Shown here one piece after another: positions 22,218-30,192 of a DNA stretch of 64,000 bases; within the stretch, counting starts at the first letter, position 1, and each line of letters opens with the position of its first letter. The stretch lies in assembly GCF_016863255.1 (NCBI RefSeq), contig NZ_BOON01000033.1:1-64000 (forward strand), written 5' to 3'. The translations under genes and the position numbers were made by a program. This DNA is from Planosporangium mesophilum. GTDB lineage: Bacteria; Actinomycetota; Actinomycetes; Mycobacteriales; Micromonosporaceae. The notes under the pieces were generated by a model. That model saw nothing but the letters and a program-made list of their open reading frames with translations. It was not told the DNA's origin and ran no database searches.

Positions 22218-22952
22218 CTGAACGGCACATTGAAGGTCGAGGACGGGCCGGACCGGGTGCTGGTCCGGCTGGACCGCCCGCAGGTACGCAACGCGATCGA
22301 CGCCGCGATGGTGGCGGACCTGCACGAGGTCTGCGCCGACCTGGAGCGACAGCCCCGGATCCTGGTCATCACCGGAGCCGACGGCATCTTCGCCGGCGGC
22401 GCGGACATCCGGGAGCTGCGCGAACGTCGCCGCGAGGACGCGCTGGCGGGCATCAACAGCGGCCTGTTCGACCGGATCGCCAAGCTGCCGATGCCGACGA
22501 TCGCCGCGGTCGACGGGCCGGCCCTCGGCGGCGGCGCGGAGCTGGCCTACGCCTGCGACTTCCGCATCGCGACGCCACGGGCCCGGTTCGGCAACCCGGA
22601 GGCGGGGCTCGGCATCATGGCCGCCGCCGGCGCCTGCTGGCGGCTGCGTGAGCTGGTCGGCGAGCCCCTCGCCAAGGAGATCCTGCTCGCCGGGAGGATG
22701 GTGTCCGCCGAGGAGGCGCTGGCCGTCAGGCTGGTGAACGAACTGGTCGCCGAGGACGAACTGCTGGCCGCGGCGGACGGGCTGGTCTCCCGCATCGCCA
22801 GGAACGCGCCACTGGCGCTGCGCCTGACCAAGCTCGCCCTGGCCGCACCGCCCGGCGCCCACCCCCGCTTCGACGATGTGGCGCAGGCCGTGCTGTTCGA
22901 GACCGAGGACAAGTACGAGCGGATGACCGCGTTCCTGGAACGCCGCCGCTGA
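22218..22952 (+). CDS. Enoyl-CoA hydratase/isomerase (crotonase family), with non-standard start codon
   Basis: A crotonase of about 244 residues. The oxyanion-hole segments FAGGADIRELRER and DGPALGGGAELAYACDF are present, and both catalytic glutamates are visible (GGGAELA and FGNPEAGLG), so hydratase activity is likely. In a box-pathway setting it could hydrate an unsaturated C6 dicarboxyl-CoA intermediate. No ATG or GTG lies between the upstream stop at 22188 and the conserved region. CTG at 22218 sits 6 bases after AGGAGG, and TTG at 22230 sits 18 bases after it, so CTG is preferred. It stands alone on the plus strand, convergent with the PaaY-like gene. Confidence 0.82.
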   Translation: MNGTLKVEDGPDRVLVRLDRPQVRNAIDAAMVADLHEVCADLERQPRILVITGADGIFAGGADIRELRERRREDALAGINSGLFDRIAKLPMPTIAAVDGPALGGGAELAYACDFRIATPRARFGNPEAGLGIMAAAGACWRLRELVGEPLAKEILLAGRMVSAEEALAVRLVNELVAEDELLAAADGLVSRIARNAPLALRLTKLALAAPPGAHPRFDDVAQAVLFETEDKYERMTAFLERRR

Positions 22953-22953
22953 G

Positions 22954-23481
22954 TCACGCGTCGAGTCGGCGCAACTCGTGGCGGTACCGCTTGGCGTTGC
23001 GGAGGTACTCGCGTACCCCGTAGTCGATCCACTCGGCCTGTACCGCCGCGTCCATCGGCCGGGGCCGGGCGGGAATGCCGAGCGCCATGTGCCCGGCCGG
23101 GACCTCCAGGTCCTCGGGTACCAGCGCCTGGGCGCCGATCACCGAGCCGGCGCGTACCACGGCGCGGTTCAGGACCACGCAGCCCGAGCCGATGAGGCAG
23201 CGGTCGAAGATCACGCACCCCTCCAGGTGGGCGTTGTGCCCGACCACGCAGTCGCTGCCGACCACGGTCGGCCACTCCTCGGTGGTGTGCAGGACGGTTC
23301 CGTCCTGAATGGAGGTACGCTCACCGATCTCGATGCGCCCGAAGTCGGCCCGCAGCACCGCCGTCGGCCACACCGACGACTCGGCGCCGATGCTGACGTC
23401 ACCGATGACGACGGCGTCCGGGTGGACGTAGGCGTCCGGGTGGATTCGGGGTACCCGGTCGCCGAGGGCGTAGACGGGCAT
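22954..23481 (-). CDS. PaaY-like gamma-carbonic anhydrase family protein (box cluster copy)
   Basis: A 175-residue left-handed beta-helix protein built from hexapeptide repeats (IHPDAYVHPDAVVIGDVSIG...). Metal-ligand histidines are likely those in LHTTEEWP and VGHNAHLEG. PaaY members act as thioesterases that rescue CoA trapped in dead-end aromatic intermediates; others are carbonic anhydrases. Its position as last gene of the minus-strand box operon, 3 bp after the amidohydrolase, favours the thioesterase role. A paralogue lies at 56072-56626 in the other CoA-dependent cluster. Confidence 0.82.
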   Translation of the reverse strand: MPVYALGDRVPRIHPDAYVHPDAVVIGDVSIGAESSVWPTAVLRADFGRIEIGERTSIQDGTVLHTTEEWPTVVGSDCVVGHNAHLEGCVIFDRCLIGSGCVVLNRAVVRAGSVIGAQALVPEDLEVPAGHMALGIPARPRPMDAAVQAEWIDYGVREYLRNAKRYRHELRRLDA

Positions 23482-23484
23482 CGG

Positions 23485-24345
23485 TCACTCTCCCGTGGGT
23501 AGGCCGGCGTACACCTTCATCGCATTCCCGCCGAGGACGGCCGCGGCGGTCTCGTCGGTCAGCAGGCCGGCGACGGCGCGGGCGTTGGCGGCGGTACCGG
23601 GCACACCCGGCCAGTCGGTACCGAAGATCCACTTGCGGGCCAGCCGGCCGAGGTCGTACCTGGCGTAGTACTCGGGCAGCCGCTTGGGCGGCAGCCCGGA
23701 CAGCTCGATCCAGACGGTGTCGTTCGACAGCGCGAGGAAGGCTGCGGCGTCGTACCACCAGCCCCGGCCTCCGTGCGCGAGCACGACGTTCAGCCCGGGG
23801 AAGTCCCGTACCACCGGGATGAGGTACTGCGGGTCGGCGTTCTCGTTCGCCGCGCCGGGGAACGAGCTGGTACCGCAGTGCACGACGAGCGGGACACCCC
23901 GCTCCTCCAGCACCTGGTACGCCGGGTACAGGGCGGCGTCGTCGCAGCGGAACCCGCCGTGCACCGGGTGCAGCTTCAGCGCGGCGGCCCCGAGGTCGAG
24001 CTGCCGGCGCAGCTCGGCCGCGATGGGAAAGTGCAGGTGCGGGTTGACGTTGGCGACCGGGCGGAACCTGGCCGGGTTGTACTCGACGATCGGCAGCAGG
24101 TCCTCGAACCGCTGCATGCCGGTCGCCTTGGGGCTGTACTCGCAGAACAGGAGCGCCACGTCGACGCCCTGGGCGGCGAAGAGCTCGTCCAGGCGGGCCG
24201 GGCGTGGTCTACCCTCGCCGTCCCAGGCGTCGGAGACGATGCCGGGCACGCCGAAGTCGCGGGCCCACTGCAGCCAGGCCGGCTTCAGCGTGTCCAGCAT
24301 CGGTACGTGGACGTGCGCGTCGATGAGCGGGATGCCGTCGAGCAT
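23485..24345 (-). CDS. Amidohydrolase-2 family (ACMSD/LigJ-like TIM barrel) protein
   Basis: A 286-residue metal-dependent TIM-barrel hydrolase. The first metal motif is LIDAHVHVP (HxH). Later ligands are in ALKLHPVHGGF, LVVHCGTSS and LAHGGRGWW, and the terminal Asp is in IFGTDWPG. The COG2159 group holds decarboxylases (ACMSD, resorcylate decarboxylase), hydratases (LigJ) and lactonases. In this box operon a role on a carboxylated aromatic or ring-opened product is possible, but no box pathway step needs it, so the substrate is open. GGTAGGGG precedes the ATG at 24345. Confidence 0.78.
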   Translation of the reverse strand: MLDGIPLIDAHVHVPMLDTLKPAWLQWARDFGVPGIVSDAWDGEGRPRPARLDELFAAQGVDVALLFCEYSPKATGMQRFEDLLPIVEYNPARFRPVANVNPHLHFPIAAELRRQLDLGAAALKLHPVHGGFRCDDAALYPAYQVLEERGVPLVVHCGTSSFPGAANENADPQYLIPVVRDFPGLNVVLAHGGRGWWYDAAAFLALSNDTVWIELSGLPPKRLPEYYARYDLGRLARKWIFGTDWPGVPGTAANARAVAGLLTDETAAAVLGGNAMKVYAGLPTGE

Positions 24346-24354
24346 GTCGTACCC

Positions 24355-24684
24355 CTACCGTTCCCCGACCATCGGCGTGTCCACGCCGATGCGTCCCGTC
24401 TTGTGCGAGCCGCCGGGCGCACCGATCGGCGCGTCCCGCCCCGGCAGCACCTCGATGAAGAACCGGCGGTTGTCCTCGACGAACTCGACGTGCTCGGGGG
24501 CGACCCGCCGGTCCTGGCTGATCGCCTCGACCGGGCAGACGGGCTCGCACGCGCCGCAGTCGATGCACTCCTTGGGGTTGACGTAGAGCTTGCGCTCCCC
24601 CTCGTAGATGCAGTCGACCGGGCACTCCTCCACGCACGACTTGTCCATGACGTCGATGCACGGCTCGGCGATGATGTACGGCAT
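24355..24684 (-). CDS. 7Fe (3Fe-4S/4Fe-4S) ferredoxin
   Basis: A 109-residue bacterial ferredoxin starting MPYIIAEPCIDVMDKSC. Cysteines at 9, 17, 21, 25 and 40, 43, 46, 50 give the FdxA-type pattern of one 3Fe-4S and one 4Fe-4S cluster. A C-terminal extension of about 50 residues is usual in actinobacterial FdxA/FdxC. The gene lies directly downstream of a ferredoxin-reductase-like gene (24 bp gap) inside the box operon. It is the likely electron carrier to the BoxB oxygenase. Confidence 0.9.
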   Translation of the reverse strand: MPYIIAEPCIDVMDKSCVEECPVDCIYEGERKLYVNPKECIDCGACEPVCPVEAISQDRRVAPEHVEFVEDNRRFFIEVLPGRDAPIGAPGGSHKTGRIGVDTPMVGER

Positions 24685-24708
24685 TGTGGATCTCCTGATG
24701 CGGGTGGC

Positions 24709-25713
24709 TTAGGCCGGGACCGACGCCGGACTGTCGGTCGAGTGCCCCGGAAACAGCTGGGCCTGCGGGTCGAGGTGCACCGCGGCGTTGTTGACGGCGG
24801 TGGCGACCTCTCCGAAGCCGACCGCGATCAGGCGGACCTTGCCGCCGTAGTCGGCGATGTCGCCGGCCGCGAAGATGCCGGGCACGTTGGTACGCATCGC
24901 GGAGTCGACCACCAGGTGGCGGTTGTCGTGCAGGTCGAGGCCCCACTCCCGCAGCGGCCCGAGGTTGGCGGTGAAGCCGAGCGCCGCGACCAGCCGCTGG
25001 CACGGCAGCGTACGGGTGCCGTCGGCACCGCTGATCTCGACCCGCTCCAGGCGACCGTTGCCGTGGGCAGCGGTGACCTGGGCGTCGGTGACGATCTCCA
25101 CGGGCGACGCCCTGAGCCGCGCGACCGAGCCGTGGTGGGCGCGGAACGCGGCGCGGCGGTGCACCAGCGTGACGCTCGCGGCGATGGGGTGGAGCATGAG
25201 GGCCCAGTCCACCGCGCTGTCGCCGCCGCCCACCACGACGACGTCCTTTCCGAGGTAGTCCGCGCTGTCGGGTACGAAGTACTCCAGGCCCCGGCCGAGG
25301 AACTCCTCCCCGGCCGGCAGCGGGCGCGGCGTGAAGGTACCGATGCCGCCGGTCACCACGACCGCCCCGGCGCTGATCTCGGTACCCGCGCTGGTCTTGA
25401 CCATGAGCAGGTCGGGCCGTCCGTCCCGGGGGACGCGGTCAAGCCGCTGCGCCTCCTGGCCCAGCAGGTACCCGGGGTCGTACGGCGCGGCCTGCTCCAC
25501 CAGGTTGGTGATGAGCCGGCGGCCGGAGACGGCGGGGAAACCTGCGATGTCGAAGATCTGCTTCTCCGGGTACATCGCGCTGACCTGGCCGCCGACCTGG
25601 CTCAGTGAGTCGACCACCGCGGTCTTCAGGCCACGCACCCCGGCGTAGTACGCGCCGAAGAGGCCGACCGGCCCGGCTCCGACGATCAACACGTCGACCT
25701 CCAGGGACGTCAT
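24709..25713 (-). CDS. Thioredoxin-reductase-like ferredoxin-NAD(P)+ reductase
   Basis: A 334-residue two-dinucleotide-binding flavoprotein. FAD is bound by DVLIVGAGPVGLFGAYYAG at the N-terminus, NADPH by VVVVGGGDSAVDWAL near residue 165, and the C-terminal FAD motif is GIFAAGDIADY. The CxxC redox pair of thioredoxin reductase is absent, which fits the TrxR-like ferredoxin-NADP reductase type. Its ATG overlaps the benzoate-CoA ligase stop (ATGA at 25710-25713), and the ferredoxin gene follows. The two probably deliver NADPH electrons to BoxB in place of BoxA. Confidence 0.87.
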   Translation of the reverse strand: MTSLEVDVLIVGAGPVGLFGAYYAGVRGLKTAVVDSLSQVGGQVSAMYPEKQIFDIAGFPAVSGRRLITNLVEQAAPYDPGYLLGQEAQRLDRVPRDGRPDLLMVKTSAGTEISAGAVVVTGGIGTFTPRPLPAGEEFLGRGLEYFVPDSADYLGKDVVVVGGGDSAVDWALMLHPIAASVTLVHRRAAFRAHHGSVARLRASPVEIVTDAQVTAAHGNGRLERVEISGADGTRTLPCQRLVAALGFTANLGPLREWGLDLHDNRHLVVDSAMRTNVPGIFAAGDIADYGGKVRLIAVGFGEVATAVNNAAVHLDPQAQLFPGHSTDSPASVPA

Positions 25714-27293
25714 GGTCCCACTCCTTCCATGAGGGCGGACCGGTCCGACACGAGCTCGCGGACCTTGAAGCGCTGGAGCTTGCCGGTGGCGGTCTTGGGC
25801 AGCGCGTCGAGGAACACGACCTGGCGGGGGCGCTTGAACGCGGCCAGCCCGTCGCGGCACCACTGGATCAACTCCTCGGCGGCGACCTCGCCGCGCCGGA
25901 CCACACAGGCGACCGGCTTGTCGAGGCCGTACGCGTCGGTGACGCCGACGACGGCCACCTCCGCCACCGCCGGATGCTCCAGCAGCCGGCTCTCCACTTC
26001 GGACGGCGACACCCAGATGCCGCCCGCCTTGAGTAGGTCGTTGCTGCGGCCCAGGCAGACATAGAAGCCCTCCGGCGAGCGCACATAGGTGTCGCCGGTG
26101 TTGAGCCACTCGCCCGCGAACACGGTGCGGCTGGCGCCGGTGCGGCGCCAGTACCCCAGGGCGATCGACTGCCCCCGCACGTACAGCGAGCCGGGCTCGC
26201 CGTCGGAGACGCACGCCCCGGAGACGTCACGCAGCTCGATGTCGTAGCCGGGCACCGGAAGGCCGGTGGTGCCCGGGCGCACCGAACCCGGGCGATTGGA
26301 CAGGAAGATGTGCAGCGCCTCGGTGGAGCCGATGCCGTCGATGATCTCGAAGCCGAAGCGCCGGCTGAAGTTCTGCTGCAACGGCGCCGGCAGCGCCTCC
26401 CCGGCCGAGGTGCCCAGCCGTACCGAGGCGAACGTGTCGTCGGGAAGGTCGCTGCCGAGCAGCGCCGCGTAGAAGGTGGGCACCCCGAAGAACAGGGTCG
26501 GCCGGTCGCCGGCCGCCCGCTCGGCCGTCACGGCGGGAGTGGGGCGGCGCGGCTCGAGTACGGTAGCGGCCCCCACCGAGAGCGGGAAGAACATCGAGTT
26601 GCCGATGCCGTACGCGAAGAACAGCTTGGCGATGGAGAAGCAGATGTCGTCGGAGCGGATGCCCAGCACCTGCTGGCCGTAGGTCTCGCAGACGTGCCGG
26701 ATGTTGGCGTGCCGGTGCATCGCGCCCTTGGGCGACCCGGTGGTACCGGAGGTGTAGAGCCACAGCGCCCAGGCGTCCGCCGGCGTGGCGGCGGGCTCGG
26801 CAGCCACGGCGCCGGCACGCTCCCCCAACCCGATCAGTTCGGCCCAGGTCCAGGAGGTGACCCCGTCGGGCGCCGCGAGCACCGCGCCGCCGTCGCACAC
26901 CAGGTGCCGCAGCTCGGGCGCGCCGGCGACCGCCCGCTGGACCTGCGGTCCGTACTCGGCGCTCACCACCACCACGGCGGCGCCGGAGTCGGCGATGATC
27001 TCGCCCAGCTCCTTGTCCCCGAGCATGGTGGAGACGGGCACCGCCACGAACCCGCCGCAGAACGCCGCGAGGACGCCGGCGAACAGGGGCACGTCGTCGT
27101 TGGCGACGAACACGACGCGATCGTCGCGCCGCAGACCCAGGGCGCGCAGCGCGGCGGTGACAGTACCGACGACGCCCGCCAGCTCCGCGTACGTGAGCGT
27201 GGCGGCACCGCGGACCGCGACCCGGTCGCCGCGGCCCTCCCGGACGTGGCGGTGGACGAGCCAGTCGCCGGCGTTGAACTCACCTGATGCCAT
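25710..27293 (-). CDS. Benzoate-CoA ligase
   Basis: A 527-residue adenylate-forming enzyme. The AMP-binding P-loop is LWLYTSGTTGSPKGAMH, the adenine motif is GIGSTEALHIF, and the C-terminal catalytic lysine is in LPKTATGKLQRFK. The segment FAYGIGNSMFFPLSVGAA is typical of benzoate/2-aminobenzoate ligases. It activates benzoate to benzoyl-CoA, the entry step of the box pathway. The ATG at 27293 is one base after the boxC stop; a longer upstream frame would run back into boxC and is not used. The reductase gene follows with an ATGA overlap. Confidence 0.88.
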   Translation of the reverse strand: MASGEFNAGDWLVHRHVREGRGDRVAVRGAATLTYAELAGVVGTVTAALRALGLRRDDRVVFVANDDVPLFAGVLAAFCGGFVAVPVSTMLGDKELGEIIADSGAAVVVVSAEYGPQVQRAVAGAPELRHLVCDGGAVLAAPDGVTSWTWAELIGLGERAGAVAAEPAATPADAWALWLYTSGTTGSPKGAMHRHANIRHVCETYGQQVLGIRSDDICFSIAKLFFAYGIGNSMFFPLSVGAATVLEPRRPTPAVTAERAAGDRPTLFFGVPTFYAALLGSDLPDDTFASVRLGTSAGEALPAPLQQNFSRRFGFEIIDGIGSTEALHIFLSNRPGSVRPGTTGLPVPGYDIELRDVSGACVSDGEPGSLYVRGQSIALGYWRRTGASRTVFAGEWLNTGDTYVRSPEGFYVCLGRSNDLLKAGGIWVSPSEVESRLLEHPAVAEVAVVGVTDAYGLDKPVACVVRRGEVAAEELIQWCRDGLAAFKRPRQVVFLDALPKTATGKLQRFKVRELVSDRSALMEGVGP

Positions 27294-27294
27294 G

Positions 27295-29025
27295 TCAGAC
27301 CCGCTTGAGGTCGTAGTCGCCCTTCCGGCCGCTGCCATATCGTCGCAGCGCCCCGTCCGGCCCGGACGCGTTGGGACGGATGAAGATCCAGTTCTGCCAG
27401 GCGGTGAGCCGCCCGAAGACCTTCGTTTCGAGGGTTTCCGGGCCGACGAAGCGGTGGTTGGCCTCCATGCCGGTCAGCGCGTCCGGCGACAGCGAGGCCC
27501 GCTCCTCCAGCACGATCCGCAGCTCGTCTTCGAAGTCGATGTCGTCCAGGGCCATGGTGACCAGACCCAGCTCCACCGCGGCGGCGGCGTCGAGCGGTTC
27601 GCCGATCCGGGCGCGGGCGGCGGTGAGGTCGGAGTCGTTGCCCCAGAACCGGGACTCCAGCCGGGACAGGCCGTTGCCCATCGGGAAGTCGCCGTCGTTG
27701 CACACGCTCAGCCGGATGGTGGCGGGGTCGGCGTCGGCGTCGCGCTCGGTGTAGACGCCCTCCAGCATGTACTGCCGGTCGGCGGCGAGCGCCAGCTCGA
27801 GCAGCAGGCCCACGAACGCGGTACCGGGCTCGATGACGGCGAGGAGGCTGCGGCTGGTCACGTCGAGGCGCTTGAGCGTGCGCTTGTAGTAGTGCCGCAC
27901 CTCGTTGACGAACCAGTCGTCCGCGAGCTCGCGTAGCTGCGCGTCGTAGGCCATAACCCGCTCGGCGTCGCCGACCGCGCGCAGCACCCAGATTCCCAGC
28001 TCCACCTCGTTGGTACGCAGGTGCAGGATCAGGTCGTCCAGCGCCCGGGTCACGGCGAGCGGCCAGTAGTCCACGCCCTGGGCGAGCACCGCCGCGGCGT
28101 CGGCCGGCGGGGCCTGGTCGGGACCGTCCACTGTGATCTCGACGCGGCGGCCCGCCCGGTCGATGCTGGCCGTGACGTACGGGTACGTGATGGTGTCGCC
28201 GGAGTCCCGCCGATCCAGCGCCGTCAGCGTCACACCGGTGGCACCGGACGGGCGTTTCGACGACGCCGCGGCCTGCCCGGCGCGCCGGGCGATCTCGGCG
28301 TCGAAGCCGTTGCGCGGCACGGTCGCGTCCACCAGGCCCCACTCCACGGCCGTGCTGCCGCGGTAGCCCTCGGCCTTGGTGGCGAACAGGTCGGCGCGGT
28401 CCTTGCGGACGTGGCGCTTGTCCACGACGCGGGTCAGGCCACCCGTACCCGGGAGCACTCCGAGCAGCGGCACCTCGGGCAGGGACACCGCCGAGGAGCC
28501 GTCGTCGACGAGGACGATCTGGTCGCAGGCGAGCGCGAGCTCGTACCCGCCGCCGGCGGCGGTGCCGTTGAGCGCGGCGATCCAGGTCTGGCCGGAGTTC
28601 TCGGTGGCGTCCTCGATGCCGTTGCGGGTCTCGTTGGTGAACTTGCAGAAGTTCACCTTCCACGCGTGCGAGGACTGCGCCAGCATCCTGATGTTGGCGC
28701 CGGCGCAGAACATCCGGTCCAGGCCGCCGGTCATCACGACCGCTTTGACCTCGGGGTGCTCGAACCGCAGCCGCTGGACGAGGTCGTACAGCTCGATGTC
28801 GACCCCGAGGTCGTAGGAGTTCATCTTCAGCTCGTAGCCGGGCACCAGCCCGCCCTGCTCGTCGACGCGGAGCGTGACGGTGGCGACCTCCCCGCCCAGC
28901 TCGAGGCCCCAGTGGCGGTAGCGGTCGGGTGAGGTGGCGAAGCGGACCACGGGCGGCGTCACCGGTGCAACCGACTCGGTGCCCGCCGTGCTCTGCGAAG
29001 TCTCAACACTCTCGGTGACAGTCAA
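27295..29025 (-). CDS. boxC: Benzoyl-CoA-dihydrodiol lyase / 2,3-epoxybenzoyl-CoA dihydrolase (BoxC)
   Basis: A 576-residue double-crotonase enzyme. The N-terminal crotonase half has AGANIRMLAQSSH and NGTAAGGGYELALACDQ. The second half includes the long BoxC-specific helical stretch (RHYYKRTLKRLDVTSRSLLA) and ends in GRKGDYDLKRV. It hydrolyses and cleaves 2,3-epoxybenzoyl-CoA to 3,4-didehydroadipyl-CoA semialdehyde and formate. The start is a TTG at 29025 with GGAG upstream, 30 bases from the predicted transcript start. It heads the operon boxC-benzoate-CoA ligase-FNR-ferredoxin-amidohydrolase-paaY and is divergent from the PaaX-family gene. Confidence 0.92.
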   Translation of the reverse strand: MTVTESVETSQSTAGTESVAPVTPPVVRFATSPDRYRHWGLELGGEVATVTLRVDEQGGLVPGYELKMNSYDLGVDIELYDLVQRLRFEHPEVKAVVMTGGLDRMFCAGANIRMLAQSSHAWKVNFCKFTNETRNGIEDATENSGQTWIAALNGTAAGGGYELALACDQIVLVDDGSSAVSLPEVPLLGVLPGTGGLTRVVDKRHVRKDRADLFATKAEGYRGSTAVEWGLVDATVPRNGFDAEIARRAGQAAASSKRPSGATGVTLTALDRRDSGDTITYPYVTASIDRAGRRVEITVDGPDQAPPADAAAVLAQGVDYWPLAVTRALDDLILHLRTNEVELGIWVLRAVGDAERVMAYDAQLRELADDWFVNEVRHYYKRTLKRLDVTSRSLLAVIEPGTAFVGLLLELALAADRQYMLEGVYTERDADADPATIRLSVCNDGDFPMGNGLSRLESRFWGNDSDLTAARARIGEPLDAAAAVELGLVTMALDDIDFEDELRIVLEERASLSPDALTGMEANHRFVGPETLETKVFGRLTAWQNWIFIRPNASGPDGALRRYGSGRKGDYDLKRV

Positions 29026-29062
29026 GGCGTACTCCGTGGGTGCGGTTGAAGGACTCGCCCTA

Positions 29063-29104
29063 ATATTCGACGTATCCTCAGTGGCACGTCAAGAGTTTGT
29101 AGCA
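29063..29104 (-). promoter_or_regulatory. boxC promoter with upstream TGCTACAAAC motif
   Basis: On the minus strand TTGACG (29087-29092) and GAATAT (29063-29068), 18 bp apart, form the promoter. Immediately upstream of the -35, at 29095-29104, is TGCTACAAAC. The identical decamer occurs at 33360-33369 ahead of boxD, which suggests a shared regulatory site, possibly for the PaaX-family protein encoded next door. Confidence 0.6.
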
Positions 29105-29216
29105 TGATTTCCTCGCCTACCACCTGCGCGTGGCTGGCACCGTACCCGTGACCCCCAGCCAGGCTCCAACCTGGCAGAATTCGCGTCACGACCGTGTGGA
29201 ACGACAGGAGACAGCC

Positions 29217-30113
29217 GTGGCCCCCCGCGAACGCACGGCGACCGCCGAGGTGGCCGCGCCGGCAAGGCTGGGCGAGTCTGCGGAGCGCCAGCGCGAGAAG
29301 CCGGCGGCCAGCGCACGCTCGCTCCTGCTGACGGTCCTCGGCGAGTTCGTCCTCCCGCGCGGCGGCGAGGTCTGGACGGGCACGCTGATCGACGCGCTCG
29401 GGGCCCTCGACGTGGAGGAGAAGTCGGCGCGGCAGGCGCTGGCCCGTACCGCCGCCGAGGGCCTGCTCACCTCGACCCGGCACGGCCGGCGGGTCCGCTG
29501 GAGCCTGACGCCGGCCGGGGACCGGCTGCTGCGGGAGGGCACCGACCGCATCTACGGCTTCATGCGCAAGCCGCACGGGTGGGACGGCCGCTGGCTCGTC
29601 CTCACGGTGGGCGTACCGGAGACCCAGCGCCAGCTACGCCACCGGCTGCGCACCCGGCTCACCTGGCTCGGCCTGGGCTCCCCCGGCGCCAGCCTGTGGG
29701 TCGTACCCGACGCCTCGAAGGAGGCCGCGGTCCGCGACATCATCCGCGAGCTGGACCTCACCGACCGCGCGTACGCCTGGACGGGCCCGTCCGCGCAGAT
29801 CGGGGACACCGCGAAGCTGATCACGGCCGCGTGGGACCTCGACGACGTGGAGCAGCGGTACCTGAGCTTCATCGAACGCTTCGAGGGGCTGACGGTGTCG
29901 TCGGACCGGGGGGCGTTCGTCAGCCAGGTGCTGCTCATCCAGGAGTGGCGGCGCTTCCCGTTCCTCGACCCCGACCTCCCGGCCGAACTGCTGGATCACG
30001 ACTGGCCGGGCCCACGGGCGGCAGCCGCCTTCCACCACCTGCACAGCCGGTGGCACCGGCGCGCCCAGGACGAGTGGGACCGCATGGACTCCGGCGCGGC
30101 CGCCCGCAGCTGA
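29217..30113 (+). CDS. PaaX-family transcriptional regulator of the box genes
   Basis: A 298-residue GntR-like winged-helix protein of the PaaX type. The N-terminal DNA-binding part includes VEEKSARQALARTAAEGLL, and the C-terminal region has the PaaX-C features (GWDGRWLVLTVGVPE, LVSSDR-like loop, LLIQEWRRFPFLDPDLP). PaaX represses phenylacetate genes and is released by phenylacetyl-CoA; here the signal is more likely benzoyl-CoA. The GTG at 29217 has GGAG 6 bases upstream and is preferred over an in-frame start at 29130. Divergent from boxC and convergent with boxB. Confidence 0.87.
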   Translation: MAPRERTATAEVAAPARLGESAERQREKPAASARSLLLTVLGEFVLPRGGEVWTGTLIDALGALDVEEKSARQALARTAAEGLLTSTRHGRRVRWSLTPAGDRLLREGTDRIYGFMRKPHGWDGRWLVLTVGVPETQRQLRHRLRTRLTWLGLGSPGASLWVVPDASKEAAVRDIIRELDLTDRAYAWTGPSAQIGDTAKLITAAWDLDDVEQRYLSFIERFEGLTVSSDRGAFVSQVLLIQEWRRFPFLDPDLPAELLDHDWPGPRAAAAFHHLHSRWHRRAQDEWDRMDSGAAARS

Positions 30114-30126
30114 CGCCCGATCCCGC

Positions 30127-30180
30127 ATGATCACCGGGAGTCGTGGGTGCGCTATAACGCCCACGACTCCCGGTGATCAT
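30127..30180. terminator. Strong bidirectional hairpin terminator
   Basis: A perfect 21-bp stem (30127-30147 with 30160-30180, ending ATGATC at the base) encloses a 12-base loop. It separates the convergent PaaX-family and boxB genes. Confidence 0.85.
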
Positions 30181-30192
30181 GGAAAAGCGGAG

